Part shown: positions 41,155 to 49,719 of the stretch, in pieces
Layout: each line of letters begins with the position of its first letter
How positions within the stretch are numbered: the first letter of the stretch is position 1
NCBI RefSeq assembly: GCF_022829545.1
Contig: NZ_JAKSYM010000285.1
Coordinates: forward strand, 1 to 64,000
From: Methylobacterium sp. J-030
Lineage (GTDB): Bacteria > Pseudomonadota > Alphaproteobacteria > Rhizobiales > Beijerinckiaceae
Reading direction: 5' to 3'
DNA: 64,000 nt
Made by a program: the position numbers and the translations under genes
Notes under the pieces: generated by a model
Database searches by the model: none
Seen by the model: the letters and a program-made list of their open reading frames with translations, nothing else
Told to the model about the DNA's origin: nothing

Positions 41155-41535
41155 ATGCCGTTGCCCGTGTTCGCCCGCAGGATCCCGTTTCTTGGCCTGC
41201 TCCTGATCGCCTGCGCATCGCCCGTCCGGGCGATGCCCGGGCCTTCGGCGCGTGCCTGGCTCTCGGACCTGGTCACGCGGATCGATGCCGCGGACCGCGC
41301 CGAGCGGCGGGCCGGATCCGAGCGGCGGGCCGGCACCGTGGTGGTCCGTGTGGAGATCGCGGCGGGTGGAGCCTTGCAGCGGGTCGAGGTCGAGCGCAGT
41401 TCGGGCTCGCCGGACCTCGATCAGCGGGCGCTACGCGCCGTCCGGGGCGTCGGCCTGCTGTCCGCACCGCCGGCCGGTCTGCTGGGCAGCGCGGGCGTGG
41501 CCGACCTGAGCATTCCGGTCGAACTCGGCCGTTGA
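41155..41535 (+). CDS. Exported TonB-C-terminal-like protein
   Basis: A 126-aa protein with a signal peptide (RRIPFLGLLLIACASPVRAM) and a C-terminal part (about 60-120) like the TonB C-terminal fold: GTVVVRVEIAAGGALQRVEV, then RSSGSPDLDQRALRAVRGV. It lacks the N-terminal anchor and Pro-rich spacer of real TonB, so it probably acts as a periplasmic adaptor. It follows the sigma-factor gene by 91 bases. Confidence 0.7.
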   Translation: MPLPVFARRIPFLGLLLIACASPVRAMPGPSARAWLSDLVTRIDAADRAERRAGSERRAGTVVVRVEIAAGGALQRVEVERSSGSPDLDQRALRAVRGVGLLSAPPAGLLGSAGVADLSIPVELGR

Positions 41536-41712
41536 GGGATCGGCGCGCCGGCGGGGAATGCCGATCATCGCGATGGGCTGGGGGTGAAGCGTCCCAGCGG
41601 TCATCGATTTCCTCAATTTCAGATATCGATTTGATCTGTTTGGATCATGTTGCTGTGCAGCGTAGATGTCTCCTCGACGCCGGGCGAGACCCGGACAACG
41701 AGAGGATTGATC

Positions 41713-41934
41713 ATGACGCTGCGCACCCTTGTGCTCGCCGCTTTCATCGCCGCTTCGGCGACCGGCACCGCGATCGCCGATGAGGCCCTGACCCTTACGC
41801 CGCCGCTCTATCGCGATGTCGCCCGGAGCACGGCCGCCACGCGTCCGGCCACCGAACTCGCCACGACGCCGCGCCTCGTCCCGGCGGCGCCGGGCGCCAA
41901 GCGGGTCGTCGCTACCGCGATGCCGATTCGCTGA
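41713..41934 (+). CDS. Small exported protein, 73 aa
   Basis: ATG 41713 after AGAGGA. Signal peptide TLRTLVLAAFIAASATGTAI, cleavage probably after IADE-like AIA. The mature part is about 50 residues rich in Ala, Thr and Pro, with no Cys. Unknown function. Confidence 0.6.
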   Translation: MTLRTLVLAAFIAASATGTAIADEALTLTPPLYRDVARSTAATRPATELATTPRLVPAAPGAKRVVATAMPIR

Positions 41935-42067
41935 CAGCCATGGCCGCGCTCCGGCTGGACGGTTGTCGTGAGTGCACTACGGCGCTCATCACGCATCGTG
42001 GCCATGCCCTGCGGGCGGGCGTCGCCTCGGCCGCAGGGTGTATGATCGCGCAGAGATGGAGGGCGCG

Positions 42068-42277
42068 ATGGCTTACAAGATCTTGTTCCAAAAGGGGAAG
42101 CGCATCAGCTTCACCAAGCTGTGGCCGTGCGATCTGGAGGCCGCCGTCGCCCACGCGAAGGCGCAGCTCCCCGTTCAGCGGGCGCTGAACGGCGCTACCG
42201 CGGTGCGCGTGCTCTGCGAGCGGACCGGCGAGGTCGTGTTCACCTACGCGGAAGAGCCCGAGACCGCCGAGTCGTGA
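42068..42277 (+). CDS. Small soluble protein, 69 aa
   Basis: ATG 42068 has GGAGG 5 bases upstream. The protein is MAYKILFQKGKRISFTKLWP followed by a helical part (LEAAVAHAKAQLPVQRAL) and a strand (VVFTYAEEPE), an alpha/beta mini-domain. I do not recognise a family. Its end lies 7 bases from the convergent ureidoglycolate lyase gene. Confidence 0.65.
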   Translation: MAYKILFQKGKRISFTKLWPCDLEAAVAHAKAQLPVQRALNGATAVRVLCERTGEVVFTYAEEPETAES

Positions 42278-42284
42278 CCGCCCC

Positions 42285-42806
42285 TCAGGCCGTGCCCGGA
42301 AGGTGCACCGTCCAGGGCTGCGCGAACCTGTGCTCCTCTAGATTCGCGCCCGCTCCGCCGCGATCGATCACGACGAAGTCCTGCCGCGCTCCGAACGGGG
42401 TCAGCACGCCGTGCCACGTGTTGCGCGCGTAGCAGATACCCTGGAACGGACGCGTGGTGACGAAGGCCCGGGGCCGTCCGGGTCGGCCGCCCTCGTCCGG
42501 GCAGACCACGATCAGGAACGGCGCAGCGCTGAGCGGCACGAAGACCTGGGCTCCGAGCGGATGCCGCTCGACGAGGCTCAGGCGGAGCGGCAGCGGATAG
42601 GGCTCCGCCTCCACGCGGCCGATCATCGCGCGCGCGCCCTCCCCCACCACCTCGATCGCCGCGAGATCGTGGAAGCGGCGAGCCATGCCGTCATTCATCG
42701 GGCGCGGCGCCACAGACGCCGTATCGATCACGGATCCGAATTGCGCGAAGGCCGCGTCCGTCAGGGGCTCGGCCGTGACGGATCGGGTCTCGGACACGGG
42801 GCTCAT
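42285..42806 (-). CDS. allA: Ureidoglycolate lyase
   Basis: A 173-aa cupin-fold lyase that splits ureidoglycolate into glyoxylate and urea. Family segments are visible: LTDAAFAQFGSVIDT, RHPLGAQVFVPLSAAPFLIV, and ICYARNTWHGVLTPFGARQD with the catalytic His. Length fits. The start overlaps the stop of the aminohydrolase gene (ATGA), so they are translationally coupled. Glyoxylate would enter the central pathways of a serine-cycle methylotroph. Confidence 0.9.
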   Translation of the reverse strand: MSPVSETRSVTAEPLTDAAFAQFGSVIDTASVAPRPMNDGMARRFHDLAAIEVVGEGARAMIGRVEAEPYPLPLRLSLVERHPLGAQVFVPLSAAPFLIVVCPDEGGRPGRPRAFVTTRPFQGICYARNTWHGVLTPFGARQDFVVIDRGGAGANLEEHRFAQPWTVHLPGTA

Positions 42807-43642
42807 CGCGCCGGCCCCCGCGAGGCCAGGGCCGGATGCCGGTTGACGTCCTTGTACAGCAGATAGCGGAAGCGGCCCGGGCCGCCCGCGTAGCAGGCCT
42901 GCGGGCAGAAGGCGCGCAGCCACATGAAGTCACCCGCCTCGACCTCGACCCAGTCGCGGTTGAGCCGGTAGGCGGCCTTACCTTCGAGCACGAACAGGCC
43001 GTGCTCCATCACGTGCGTCTCCTCGAACGGGATGGACCCGCCGGGCTGCATCGTGACGATGGTGACGTGCATGTCGTGGCGCAGGTCGTCGGACGCGACG
43101 AAGCGGGTCGTGGCCCAGGCGCCGTCGGTGCCGGGCATGGCCGCCGGCACGACCTCCGATTCGTGCGTCACGAAGGCGTCCGGCAGTCCAAGGCCCGGCG
43201 CGGGCTCGTAGCGCTTGCGGATCCAGTGGAACCGGGCCGGCCCGGCGCCGTCATTGCGCAGGCGCCAGGATCCGCCCGGCGGCAGGTAGGCATAGCTCCC
43301 GGGGCGCAGCGCGTGGGTCCGGCCCCCGCAGTCCAGGCTCGGGCCGCCGTCCACGACGAACAGCACGCCCTCGGCTTGCGCATCGGGCTCGGGGGCCTCG
43401 CTGCCGCCGCCGGGGGCGACCTCCATCAGGTATTGGGCGAAGGTCTCAGCGAAGCCCGACAGGGGCCGCGCCAGGATCCAGGCCCGGGTCCCGTGCCAGC
43501 CGGGCAGGAAGCTGGTGACGATGTCGCTCATCACGCCCCGCGGGATCACCGCGTAGGCCTCCGTGAAGACCGCGCGGCCGGTCATCAGCGCCGTCTGCGG
43601 CGGCAGGCCCCCGCAGGGGGGATTGTAGGACGTTGGGGTCAT
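42803..43642 (-). CDS. allE: (S)-ureidoglycine aminohydrolase
   Basis: A 279-aa bicupin. It begins TSYNPPCGGLPPQTALMTGR, the N-terminus usual for this family, with GRAVFTEAYAVIPRGVMSDI. The second cupin has the Mn site: PFEETHVMEHGLFVLEGKAA (Glu, His, His) and a downstream GDFMWLRAFCPQACYAGGPG. It removes ammonia from ureidoglycine to give ureidoglycolate, the substrate of the next gene product. It lies 16 bases after the carrier gene. Confidence 0.9.
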   Translation of the reverse strand: MTPTSYNPPCGGLPPQTALMTGRAVFTEAYAVIPRGVMSDIVTSFLPGWHGTRAWILARPLSGFAETFAQYLMEVAPGGGSEAPEPDAQAEGVLFVVDGGPSLDCGGRTHALRPGSYAYLPPGGSWRLRNDGAGPARFHWIRKRYEPAPGLGLPDAFVTHESEVVPAAMPGTDGAWATTRFVASDDLRHDMHVTIVTMQPGGSIPFEETHVMEHGLFVLEGKAAYRLNRDWVEVEAGDFMWLRAFCPQACYAGGPGRFRYLLYKDVNRHPALASRGPAR

Positions 43643-43658
43643 GGCGGTTCTCCGGCGG

Positions 43659-44969
43659 TCAGGCCGTTTGGGGCGTGGCGACCGGCGTGTCGAGGAGCGC
43701 GGCCGTTTCGGTCGTCCGCTCGCCGTTCAGGACGCGGTGCGCCTGCGCGCGGTCGATGTCGCCCTCCCAGGCGGCGACCACGATCGTGGCTACGCAATTG
43801 CCGATCAGGTTGCCGAGCGCCCGGGCGATGCCGACGAACCAATCCACCGACAGCACCAGCACGAGCCCGATCACCGGGATCTCCGGCACCGCCGACAGGG
43901 TCGCGGCCAGCACCACGATGGCCGAGCCGGGCACGCCGTGCGCCCCCTTCGAGGTCAGCAGGGCGATGCCGAGGATCAGCATCAGGTGGCCGAAGGACAA
44001 GTCCGTGTTGGTCGCCTGGGCGATGAAGACGGTCGCGAGCGTCAGGTAGAGCGAGAAGGCGTCGAGGTTGAACGAGTAGCCGGTCGGGATCACGAGGCCG
44101 ACCGTCGAATCCCTGATGCCGAGCCGCTCCAGCTTGCGCATCACCTGCGGCAGGACGCAGTCGGAGGAGGCGGTGGCGGCCACGACCGTCAGCTCCTCGC
44201 GCAGGTACGCCAGAAGCTTGACGATGCTGAAGCCGACCATCCGCAGGATGCCGCCGAGGACGACGAGCACGAAGACGGCGACGCCCGCGTAGAACAGCAC
44301 GACCAGCAGGCTGAGCTGCTTCAGCGAGCCGATTCCGTACCGCCCGACCGTGAACGCGACCGCGCCCAGCACGCCGAGGGGCGCGAGCCGCACGATGAAG
44401 CCGACGATCTTGAACAGGACCTCGGTGACGCGCTCGAGCCCCTCGGCCAGGGGCCGGCCCCGCTCGCCGAGCAGCGCGAGCCCGGCGCCGAACAGGATCG
44501 CCAGGATCAGGACTTGCAGGATGTCGCCCTTGGCGAAGGCGTCCACGAAGGTCGTCGGCACCAGCCGCATCAGGAAATCGACCGTTCCGGTGACCTGCCC
44601 GACCCGCTCGGTGTAGCCGGCGAGCGACTTGGCATCCAGGGTGGCCAGATCGATGTTCATCCCGTGCCCGGGGGCGAACAGGTAGGCGAGGACGAGGCCG
44701 AGCACGAGGGCCACGGTCGTCACCGCCTCGAAGTAGACCAGCGCCTTGAGGCCGACGCGGCCGACCTTGCGCAGGTCGCCGGCGCCCACGATCCCGTGCA
44801 CCACGACGCCGAAGACCAGCGGCGCGATCACCATCTTGATGAGCTTGATGAAGCCGTCGCCCAGCGGCTTGAGGGCGACCGCGAAGCCCGGCCAGACCAT
44901 GCCGACCACGATGCCGAGCACCAGCGCGGCCACCACCTGCCCGAACAGCGACGCGAAGAACCGCCTCAT
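43659..44969 (-). CDS. DctA-type (DAACS) sodium/proton symporter
   Basis: A 436-aa carrier of the dicarboxylate/amino acid:cation symporter family: eight membrane segments, reentrant loops, the GxxxNLDG-like motif SFNLDAFSLYLTLATVFIAQ and the SKGAHGVPGSAIVVLA loop. The serine-rich HP1 loop reads TASSDCVLPQVM where DctA has TSSSESALP; the change may alter selectivity. Because it opens an operon with two ureide enzymes, allantoate, ureidoglycolate or a related C4-like anion is a better substrate guess than succinate. It is divergent from a LysR gene. Confidence 0.88.
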   Translation of the reverse strand: MRRFFASLFGQVVAALVLGIVVGMVWPGFAVALKPLGDGFIKLIKMVIAPLVFGVVVHGIVGAGDLRKVGRVGLKALVYFEAVTTVALVLGLVLAYLFAPGHGMNIDLATLDAKSLAGYTERVGQVTGTVDFLMRLVPTTFVDAFAKGDILQVLILAILFGAGLALLGERGRPLAEGLERVTEVLFKIVGFIVRLAPLGVLGAVAFTVGRYGIGSLKQLSLLVVLFYAGVAVFVLVVLGGILRMVGFSIVKLLAYLREELTVVAATASSDCVLPQVMRKLERLGIRDSTVGLVIPTGYSFNLDAFSLYLTLATVFIAQATNTDLSFGHLMLILGIALLTSKGAHGVPGSAIVVLAATLSAVPEIPVIGLVLVLSVDWFVGIARALGNLIGNCVATIVVAAWEGDIDRAQAHRVLNGERTTETAALLDTPVATPQTA

Positions 44970-45170
44970 CGCAACCTCCCTGGTGTGCTCCGGCAGGTCC
45001 GACCCCGGGCCGTTCGGCTCCGATGGCGTGGGCGGATGACGGAGGCGTATCGGCGGCGGCGGCCCGGTCGGAGGGCGTCGACGCTGCGCGCGCCACCATC
45101 CCGTCGGAAGATCCAGACGTCAAATATCTGTTTCGTTGGCATTGAGATGAATGGCGTCTAGAATAACGCG

Positions 45171-46052
45171 ATGGAACTCCGGCACCTGCGCTATTTCCTG
45201 GCCGTCGCGAAGCACCTAAGCTTCACGGCCGCCGCCGAGAACCTCGGCGTGGCGCAACCGCCCCTGAGCCAACAGATCCGCGATCTGGAGGCGGAGATCG
45301 GCACGCCCCTGTTCGAGCGCACGACGCGGCGCGTCGCCCTGACCCCGGCGGGCCTCGATTTCCTGGCGCAGGCGACGGTGATCCTCGAACAGGCCGGCGC
45401 GGCGGTCGAGCGCGCCCGCGCCATCGGGGTTGGAACGGCCGGGATCATCAATGTCGGGCTCACCGGCTCGATGCTGGCCGGCCCCCTCGCCCGCGCGATC
45501 CGCGCCTACGCCCATACCTATCCGGCGGTCGACCTGCGCATCCACGAGATGGCGCCGGACCGGCAGATCGCCCGACTCAGATCCGGTCAGACCGATGTCA
45601 GCTTCCTGCGCTGTCCACCGCTCGACACCGATCTGATCCGCGAGCGCGCCTGGGCGGAGACGGTCAGGCTCGTGCTGCCGCGGGGCCACCGCCTCACCGG
45701 CGCGCCGGTGCGCCTGGCGGATCTGGCCGGCGAGCGGTTCGTCTTCCTGCGCCTCGCCGACTCGCTGTTCGCGAAGTACCTCTGGGATCGCTGCGTCGAG
45801 GCCGGCTTCACGCCGGATGTCACGCATCAGGCCGTGGAGGCGGCGTCCCTGACGAGCCTCGTCGCGGCCGGGCTGGGCATCGCCATCATCCCCGAATTCG
45901 TCGCCCGGCTGGCCCATGCGGACGTGGTCTACGCGCCCCTCCAGGGGCCGCCGATCCGTGCCGACGTCTACGCCCTGTGGACCCGCACGAAGCAGCCGCT
46001 GGTCGAGCATTTCGTTCGCCTGGTGCAGGACGGCAAGAACGCGCTAGGCTGA
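45171..46052 (+). CDS. LysR-family regulator of the ureide operon
   Basis: A 293-aa LysR regulator of the BenM/CatM-like type. The DNA-binding domain is at about 1-60 (MELRHLRYFLAVAKHLSFTA, then LGVAQPPLSQQIRDLEAEIG), and the effector domain follows with VGLTGSMLAGPLARAIRAYA. The start is 201 bases from the carrier start on the opposite strand, so it most likely activates the carrier and the two ureide enzymes. Confidence 0.9.
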   Translation: MELRHLRYFLAVAKHLSFTAAAENLGVAQPPLSQQIRDLEAEIGTPLFERTTRRVALTPAGLDFLAQATVILEQAGAAVERARAIGVGTAGIINVGLTGSMLAGPLARAIRAYAHTYPAVDLRIHEMAPDRQIARLRSGQTDVSFLRCPPLDTDLIRERAWAETVRLVLPRGHRLTGAPVRLADLAGERFVFLRLADSLFAKYLWDRCVEAGFTPDVTHQAVEAASLTSLVAAGLGIAIIPEFVARLAHADVVYAPLQGPPIRADVYALWTRTKQPLVEHFVRLVQDGKNALG

Positions 46053-46513
46053 TCCCGCCGACGCGCGGGACGGGTTAGGAGTTTCGGTGTCGCCGGCCAC
46101 CGCATGGTCCCGCTGGGTTCGGTTACACGAGTCGAACCATTCTGAACACCGGTCTGCGCGCGTGCACAGAAGATTTGTCGCTCCGCAATTCAGGAGTTTT
46201 GACGATATCGAGCTGCCAATCTGTTTCAAGGATGTAATAGCGATCTGCTGTCCTTCTAAGTTGTAACTTTACCTCGTTGTTGTATCGTAAATAGTCAAAA
46301 CTATTTAGATCTCAATTTTGTAGTCCGATCTGGAATGTGTCATTGGCAAAAACACATCAGGGAATAGTCTATCGATTTGAAACTCGATGGTCCGTATGGC
46401 CTTGGCTGTGCGATCGTTCTGCGCGGTCGTCGCTGGCGTGCGGCCCGCGCCTGAGATGAGCGGGTCGACGTCGTCGCTCTCGTGAAGAAGACCGCCCGGC
46501 CCGGCCCCAGACC
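46053..46513. other. AT-rich intergenic stretch
   Basis: This gap is notably AT-rich between 46,230 and 46,360 compared with its neighbours and shows no gene. It may contain a promoter for the fragment and kinase that follow, or be the scar of a lost gene. Confidence 0.45.
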
Positions 46514-46909
46514 TTGGCGTGTAAGAGCCGGCCGGCGAGTGTCAGTCAGCTCGGGCGGCTCAACGAGAAAAACCGGCGCAAGGCCCGCACGTTCGCCAAG
46601 CAGCAGAAGGCGGCCGAGCGCATCGCCGCCGCCACAACGCAGCTCGCCAGCGGCATCGCCGAAGCGTCCTCGGCGGTTGAGGAGATCTACCGGGGCGCCG
46701 CGCAGCAGACCGCCGCGGCGGAGCCAGCGTCGGCCGCCGTCGCGCAGATCGAGCGGGGGGCGGGCATCGCCCAGGCCCGGGCGCAGGAGGCCCTGGACGA
46801 GGGCACCCTGATCACCGGCCAGCTTCAGGAGAACCGGGCCGCGGTGGACGGGCTCGTGACCGGCGTCACCCGGTCGCTGGAGGTGAACCGATCGTTTGCG
46901 CGTGGATGA
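46514..46909 (+). pseudogene. Fragment similar to a methyl-accepting chemotaxis coiled coil
   Basis: The frame gives 131 residues of regular heptads (AAERIAAATTQLASGIAEAS, then SAVEEIYRGAAQQTAAAEPA) like the start of the signalling domain of chemoreceptors, but there is no sensor region, no membrane segment and no hairpin tip. It starts at a weak TTG. It is either a truncated receptor or a small stand-alone coiled-coil protein. Confidence 0.45.
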
Positions 46910-46964
46910 ACCACACGCGGCCGCACCGACTTGCGCAGATATTCGACATCCACGGAGGCGGGTG

Positions 46965-47681
46965 ATGACTGACCCTGGGGATTTGGCGGATCAGGTCGCC
47001 GCGCTGCGGGACGACAATGCGCGCCTGCGCCGCCTGCTCGATGAAGCCGGCATGCCCGACAGCCTGCGGCACGGCCTGCGCAACACGGTGGCGATGCTGC
47101 GCACCATCATGCACCGGTCCGCCGAGAGCGCCCAGGATGTCGAGACCTACGTCACCCACCTGGACGGACGCCTGAGCGCCCTGCTGCGGGTGCAGTCGAT
47201 CACGGACATGCTCGGCGAGGTCGATCTGCACGCCCTGATCGCGGACGAGCTGCTGGCGCATCTCGTGCGCGAGGGCGAGCAGGCGACGATCGCGGGTCCG
47301 CGCATACGGCTCCGGCCCAAGCCCGCCTTGAGCCTGGCCCTGGCGCTGCACGAACTCACGAGCAACGCGATCGAACACGGCACCCTCGCCCTGCCGCATG
47401 GCCGCGTCACGGTCTCTTGGCAGATCGAGCGGGGCGAGTCCGAGCCGATCCTCCCGCTCCAATGGGACGAGTCCGGCGGGACGGGCGTGACGGAGCCAGC
47501 GCGCCGCGGTTTCGGCACGACCCTCCTGGAGGACGCGCTGGCCTACGAGCTCGATTCGCAGACGACCCTCGTCTACCGGCCGGATGGTCTGTGCTGCCGC
47601 GTCCGGATTCCGTTCACCGCCCGGATCGGACGTTTGGCCGGCCCGGAAACGGCGCAGGACGAAGACGATGAGAGCGTCTGA
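46965..47681 (+). CDS. Soluble HWE-family histidine kinase
   Basis: A 238-aa kinase lacking any sensor or membrane segment. A short coiled coil (about 5-25) precedes the H-box SLRHGLRNTVAMLRTIMHRS (His about 36). The ATPase part has LALALHELTSNAIEHGTL (Asn box, about 127) and the WDESGG motif, with GFGTTLLEDAL for nucleotide binding. This matches the HWE/HisKA_2 type common in Alphaproteobacteria. ATG 46965 has GGAGG 6 bases upstream. It may pair with the preceding receptor-like fragment or a distant partner, for example in the general stress pathway. Confidence 0.82.
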   Translation: MTDPGDLADQVAALRDDNARLRRLLDEAGMPDSLRHGLRNTVAMLRTIMHRSAESAQDVETYVTHLDGRLSALLRVQSITDMLGEVDLHALIADELLAHLVREGEQATIAGPRIRLRPKPALSLALALHELTSNAIEHGTLALPHGRVTVSWQIERGESEPILPLQWDESGGTGVTEPARRGFGTTLLEDALAYELDSQTTLVYRPDGLCCRVRIPFTARIGRLAGPETAQDEDDESV

Positions 47682-47709
47682 GCCGCTTCCGCAAAAGCGC
47701 CCGCGGCAT

Positions 47710-47770
47710 GTTGCGACGAGAACCTGCAGCGCACCAAGGGCCTGAGCGGAGGAAGCGTCGAACTGCCCAC
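47710..47770 (+). repeat. Repeat family E, copy 1
   Basis: GTTGCGACGAGAACCTGCAG, then GCACC, CTGAGCGGA and AAGCG recur at 53177-53238 with about two thirds identity. It is non-coding in both places. Confidence 0.5.
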
Positions 47771-47940
47771 GGTACACGACCAGGAGGCTTCGACAGGCCC
47801 GGCATGCGCGACGGCCCCCTGTCCCGCACGGGCGAGCGAGCCCGCGCCACGTTCGGCGGGATGGCGCGACTGTCGTGGACCGTGTGGCTTGCCGAGGTAA
47901 ATCCGCTTAGGTTCGGGGACCATCCAGCATGAGACCAGCC

Positions 47941-48183
47941 ATGGCTTTTCCCGATCCGAACGAACCCAGCGCGCAGTCGATCGACGGCCTGCAACTGGTC
48001 AACACCCTGATCGAGCGCAAGGAGAATGGCGAGCCCGTCGACGCGGATATCCTGGCGCTGCTGACGGACATGGAGCGGCTGGGATTCACCGCCACGGATG
48101 CCTACGCGACGCTCGACGCCTATCGCCCGGGGCCCGCAATCGGCGCGACCGGCGGAGAGGACGAGGCCGCGGTCGAACCTTGA
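47941..48183 (+). CDS. Small hypothetical protein, 80 aa
   Basis: A soluble, acidic, helical protein: SIDGLQLVNTLIERKENGEP and ADILALLTDMERLGFTATDA. It could start at ATG 47929 or 47941; ribosome sites are weak. It is followed directly by repeat family A copy 3. No family recognised. Confidence 0.55.
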   Translation: MAFPDPNEPSAQSIDGLQLVNTLIERKENGEPVDADILALLTDMERLGFTATDAYATLDAYRPGPAIGATGGEDEAAVEP

Positions 48184-48245
48184 GCCGAAGCGCCCTCCGC
48201 CGAAGCGGATACCGGTTCGGCGTGAGGGGGCGCGTCAGAACGAAG
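48184..48245 (+). repeat. Repeat family A, copy 3
   Basis: Core 48196-48222: TCCGCCGAAGCGGATACCGG then TTCGGCG, flanked by GAAGCGCCC and GGGGGCGCGTCAGAAC. It begins at the end of the 80-aa gene. Confidence 0.8.
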
Positions 48246-48476
48246 ACGTCGCGCCATGGCCGGGCTCGGCCGTGGCGAAGGCGGTCGACCGGGACACAAC
48301 GGCCCCGGCACCGTCTCCGGGGCTCGCCCGCAGGGGCAGAGTAACCATCGATTCGCTCGGCTGCATTGTCGCGGCGGTAAGCATGAAGACAGCAATTCCG
48401 AGATCTGGCCACCGCCTTCAGATGGAAGTAGGCGGCATGACCTATCTGTCCGAGCCAGACATCTTCGAGGTCGGGC

Positions 48477-48731
48477 ATGACGGACGAAAAGCGTCTCTCG
48501 GGCAGGACGGACTGCTTCAGCGCAGGGCATATCGTGATCGCGGACTCGGACAGGCGGCTGCGCTGCCTCGTCTGGAACATGTCGGATACCGGCGCCCTTC
48601 TGGAGGCCGGAGAGGAGGACGCCGTGCCCGAGACGTTCACCCTCCTGACCGCGATTGATCAGACGTTCCGGCGCTGCATGGTCGTCAGGCGCACCGGCGC
48701 CCGGTTCGGCGTCGTGTTCGCCGACGCCTGA
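48477..48731 (+). CDS. PilZ-domain protein
   Basis: An 84-aa single PilZ domain. Recognisable are the beta strands HIVIADSDRRLRCLVWNMSD and the motif NMSDTGALLEAGE (the D/N-x-S-x-x-G part), with VVRRTGARFGVVFAD at the end. The Arg-rich first motif is poor (EKRLSGR), so cyclic-di-GMP binding is uncertain. GAGG precedes ATG 48477. Confidence 0.8.
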   Translation: MTDEKRLSGRTDCFSAGHIVIADSDRRLRCLVWNMSDTGALLEAGEEDAVPETFTLLTAIDQTFRRCMVVRRTGARFGVVFADA

Positions 48732-48925
48732 ACGTCGGCTCGGAACTGATGAGGTCGAAGGTCCTCGGGGATCGTGCCGGCTCTCGTGCGCCGGAGACAG
48801 ACTTCCATTTCGAGGGCGCGGTCATGTCTTGGTCCCTGAGGCATGCTGCCCGTGCGGACTTCGGCAGCGGCGCCGGGATGCTTCCCCAGCGACACGTCAA
48901 CCAGCGGATGGCGGCGCGGCTTTCC

Positions 48926-49012
48926 AGAGCGCTCTCCGCCGAAGCGGATACCGGTTCGGCGCAAGAGAGCGCGTCGACAAGAGCGCGCGTCACATGACAG
49001 GCTTCGGGCCGC
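48926..49012 (+). repeat. Repeat family A, copy 4
   Basis: Core 48935-48961 is identical to copy 3. Flanks AGAGCGCTC and CAAGAGAGCGCG agree with copy 1. The far end (ACAGGCTTCGGGCC) overlaps the stop of the 87-aa gene on the other strand. Confidence 0.8.
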
Positions 49013-49253
49013 ACACGATCGCACCGCGCTCGAACGCGGGCGTGTTGACGAAGGCCCGCGCGCTGCGCGCCGCCAGCACCGCCGCGTTGTCGAGCGTCCG
49101 CGGATCGGTTCGGCAGTCCCGGACTCCGACGGTCTCGCCGCGCTTCAGGTCCTCGATGTCCGTGCCGTGATCGCGGAAGGCCAGCGCCGCGGTCGGGGAC
49201 TCGGCGCCACCCGTGGTCCAGTCGCGCTCGACCGTGAAGGCATCCTGACGCAT
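48990..49253 (-). CDS. Hypothetical 87-aa protein
   Basis: ATG 49253. The protein (MRQDAFTVERDWTTGGAESP, then DHGTDIEDLKRGETVGVRDC) is soluble with mixed secondary structure, one Cys, and no recognised family. The last residues come from repeat family A, so the stop may have been set by repeat insertion. Confidence 0.5.
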   Translation of the reverse strand: MRQDAFTVERDWTTGGAESPTAALAFRDHGTDIEDLKRGETVGVRDCRTDPRTLDNAAVLAARSARAFVNTPAFERGAIVCGPKPVM

Positions 49254-49582
49254 GGGCCGCGTTCCGGCGCTGCCGGGACGGCGGGTTCATGACGGGCCCC
49301 TTCCGGACGGCGCGGCGCCGGATGCGGCCCAGCAGGCGACCGGGTCGATGACACCGGACGCCTGCTGGGCCGCAACGTCGCCCAGGATGGGATCGGCGTC
49401 GTAGCTCACGACTTCGTCCACCCGAGCGAAGACGTGGCCGATGCGAAGTGCGTCGCAGGAACCCGTCAGGGGGGCTTCAACCGTTTGGGACTGTGACGGC
49501 TCTTGCGCGCCGGAACAACGCCGCCTGTTCCGGCGTGTCCGTCATGTCCGTGTCTCGGAGGGATTGATGCCCTTCGGGAAAT
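49254..49582. other. Intergenic stretch with a possible gene fragment
   Basis: On the minus strand an open frame ends with TGA at 49289-49287 and reads, backwards from there, a plausible protein end (IGHVFARVDEVVSYDADPIL, then WAASGAAPS). No ATG and no ribosome site exist, so I treat it as a possible remnant only. Confidence 0.3.
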
Positions 49583-49657
<75 letters not shown>

Positions 49658-49719
49658 AGGCGCAGGCGGTCGCTGTCTAAACGGCGCCGCTCCGCCTGGC
49701 AAGCGGTTCGCGGGGCACC

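Noticed and set aside
43641-45161. 506-aa plus-strand frame across the DctA-type gene
   Set aside because: Asp/Glu/His/Gln-rich antisense of a membrane protein gene; no start signal.
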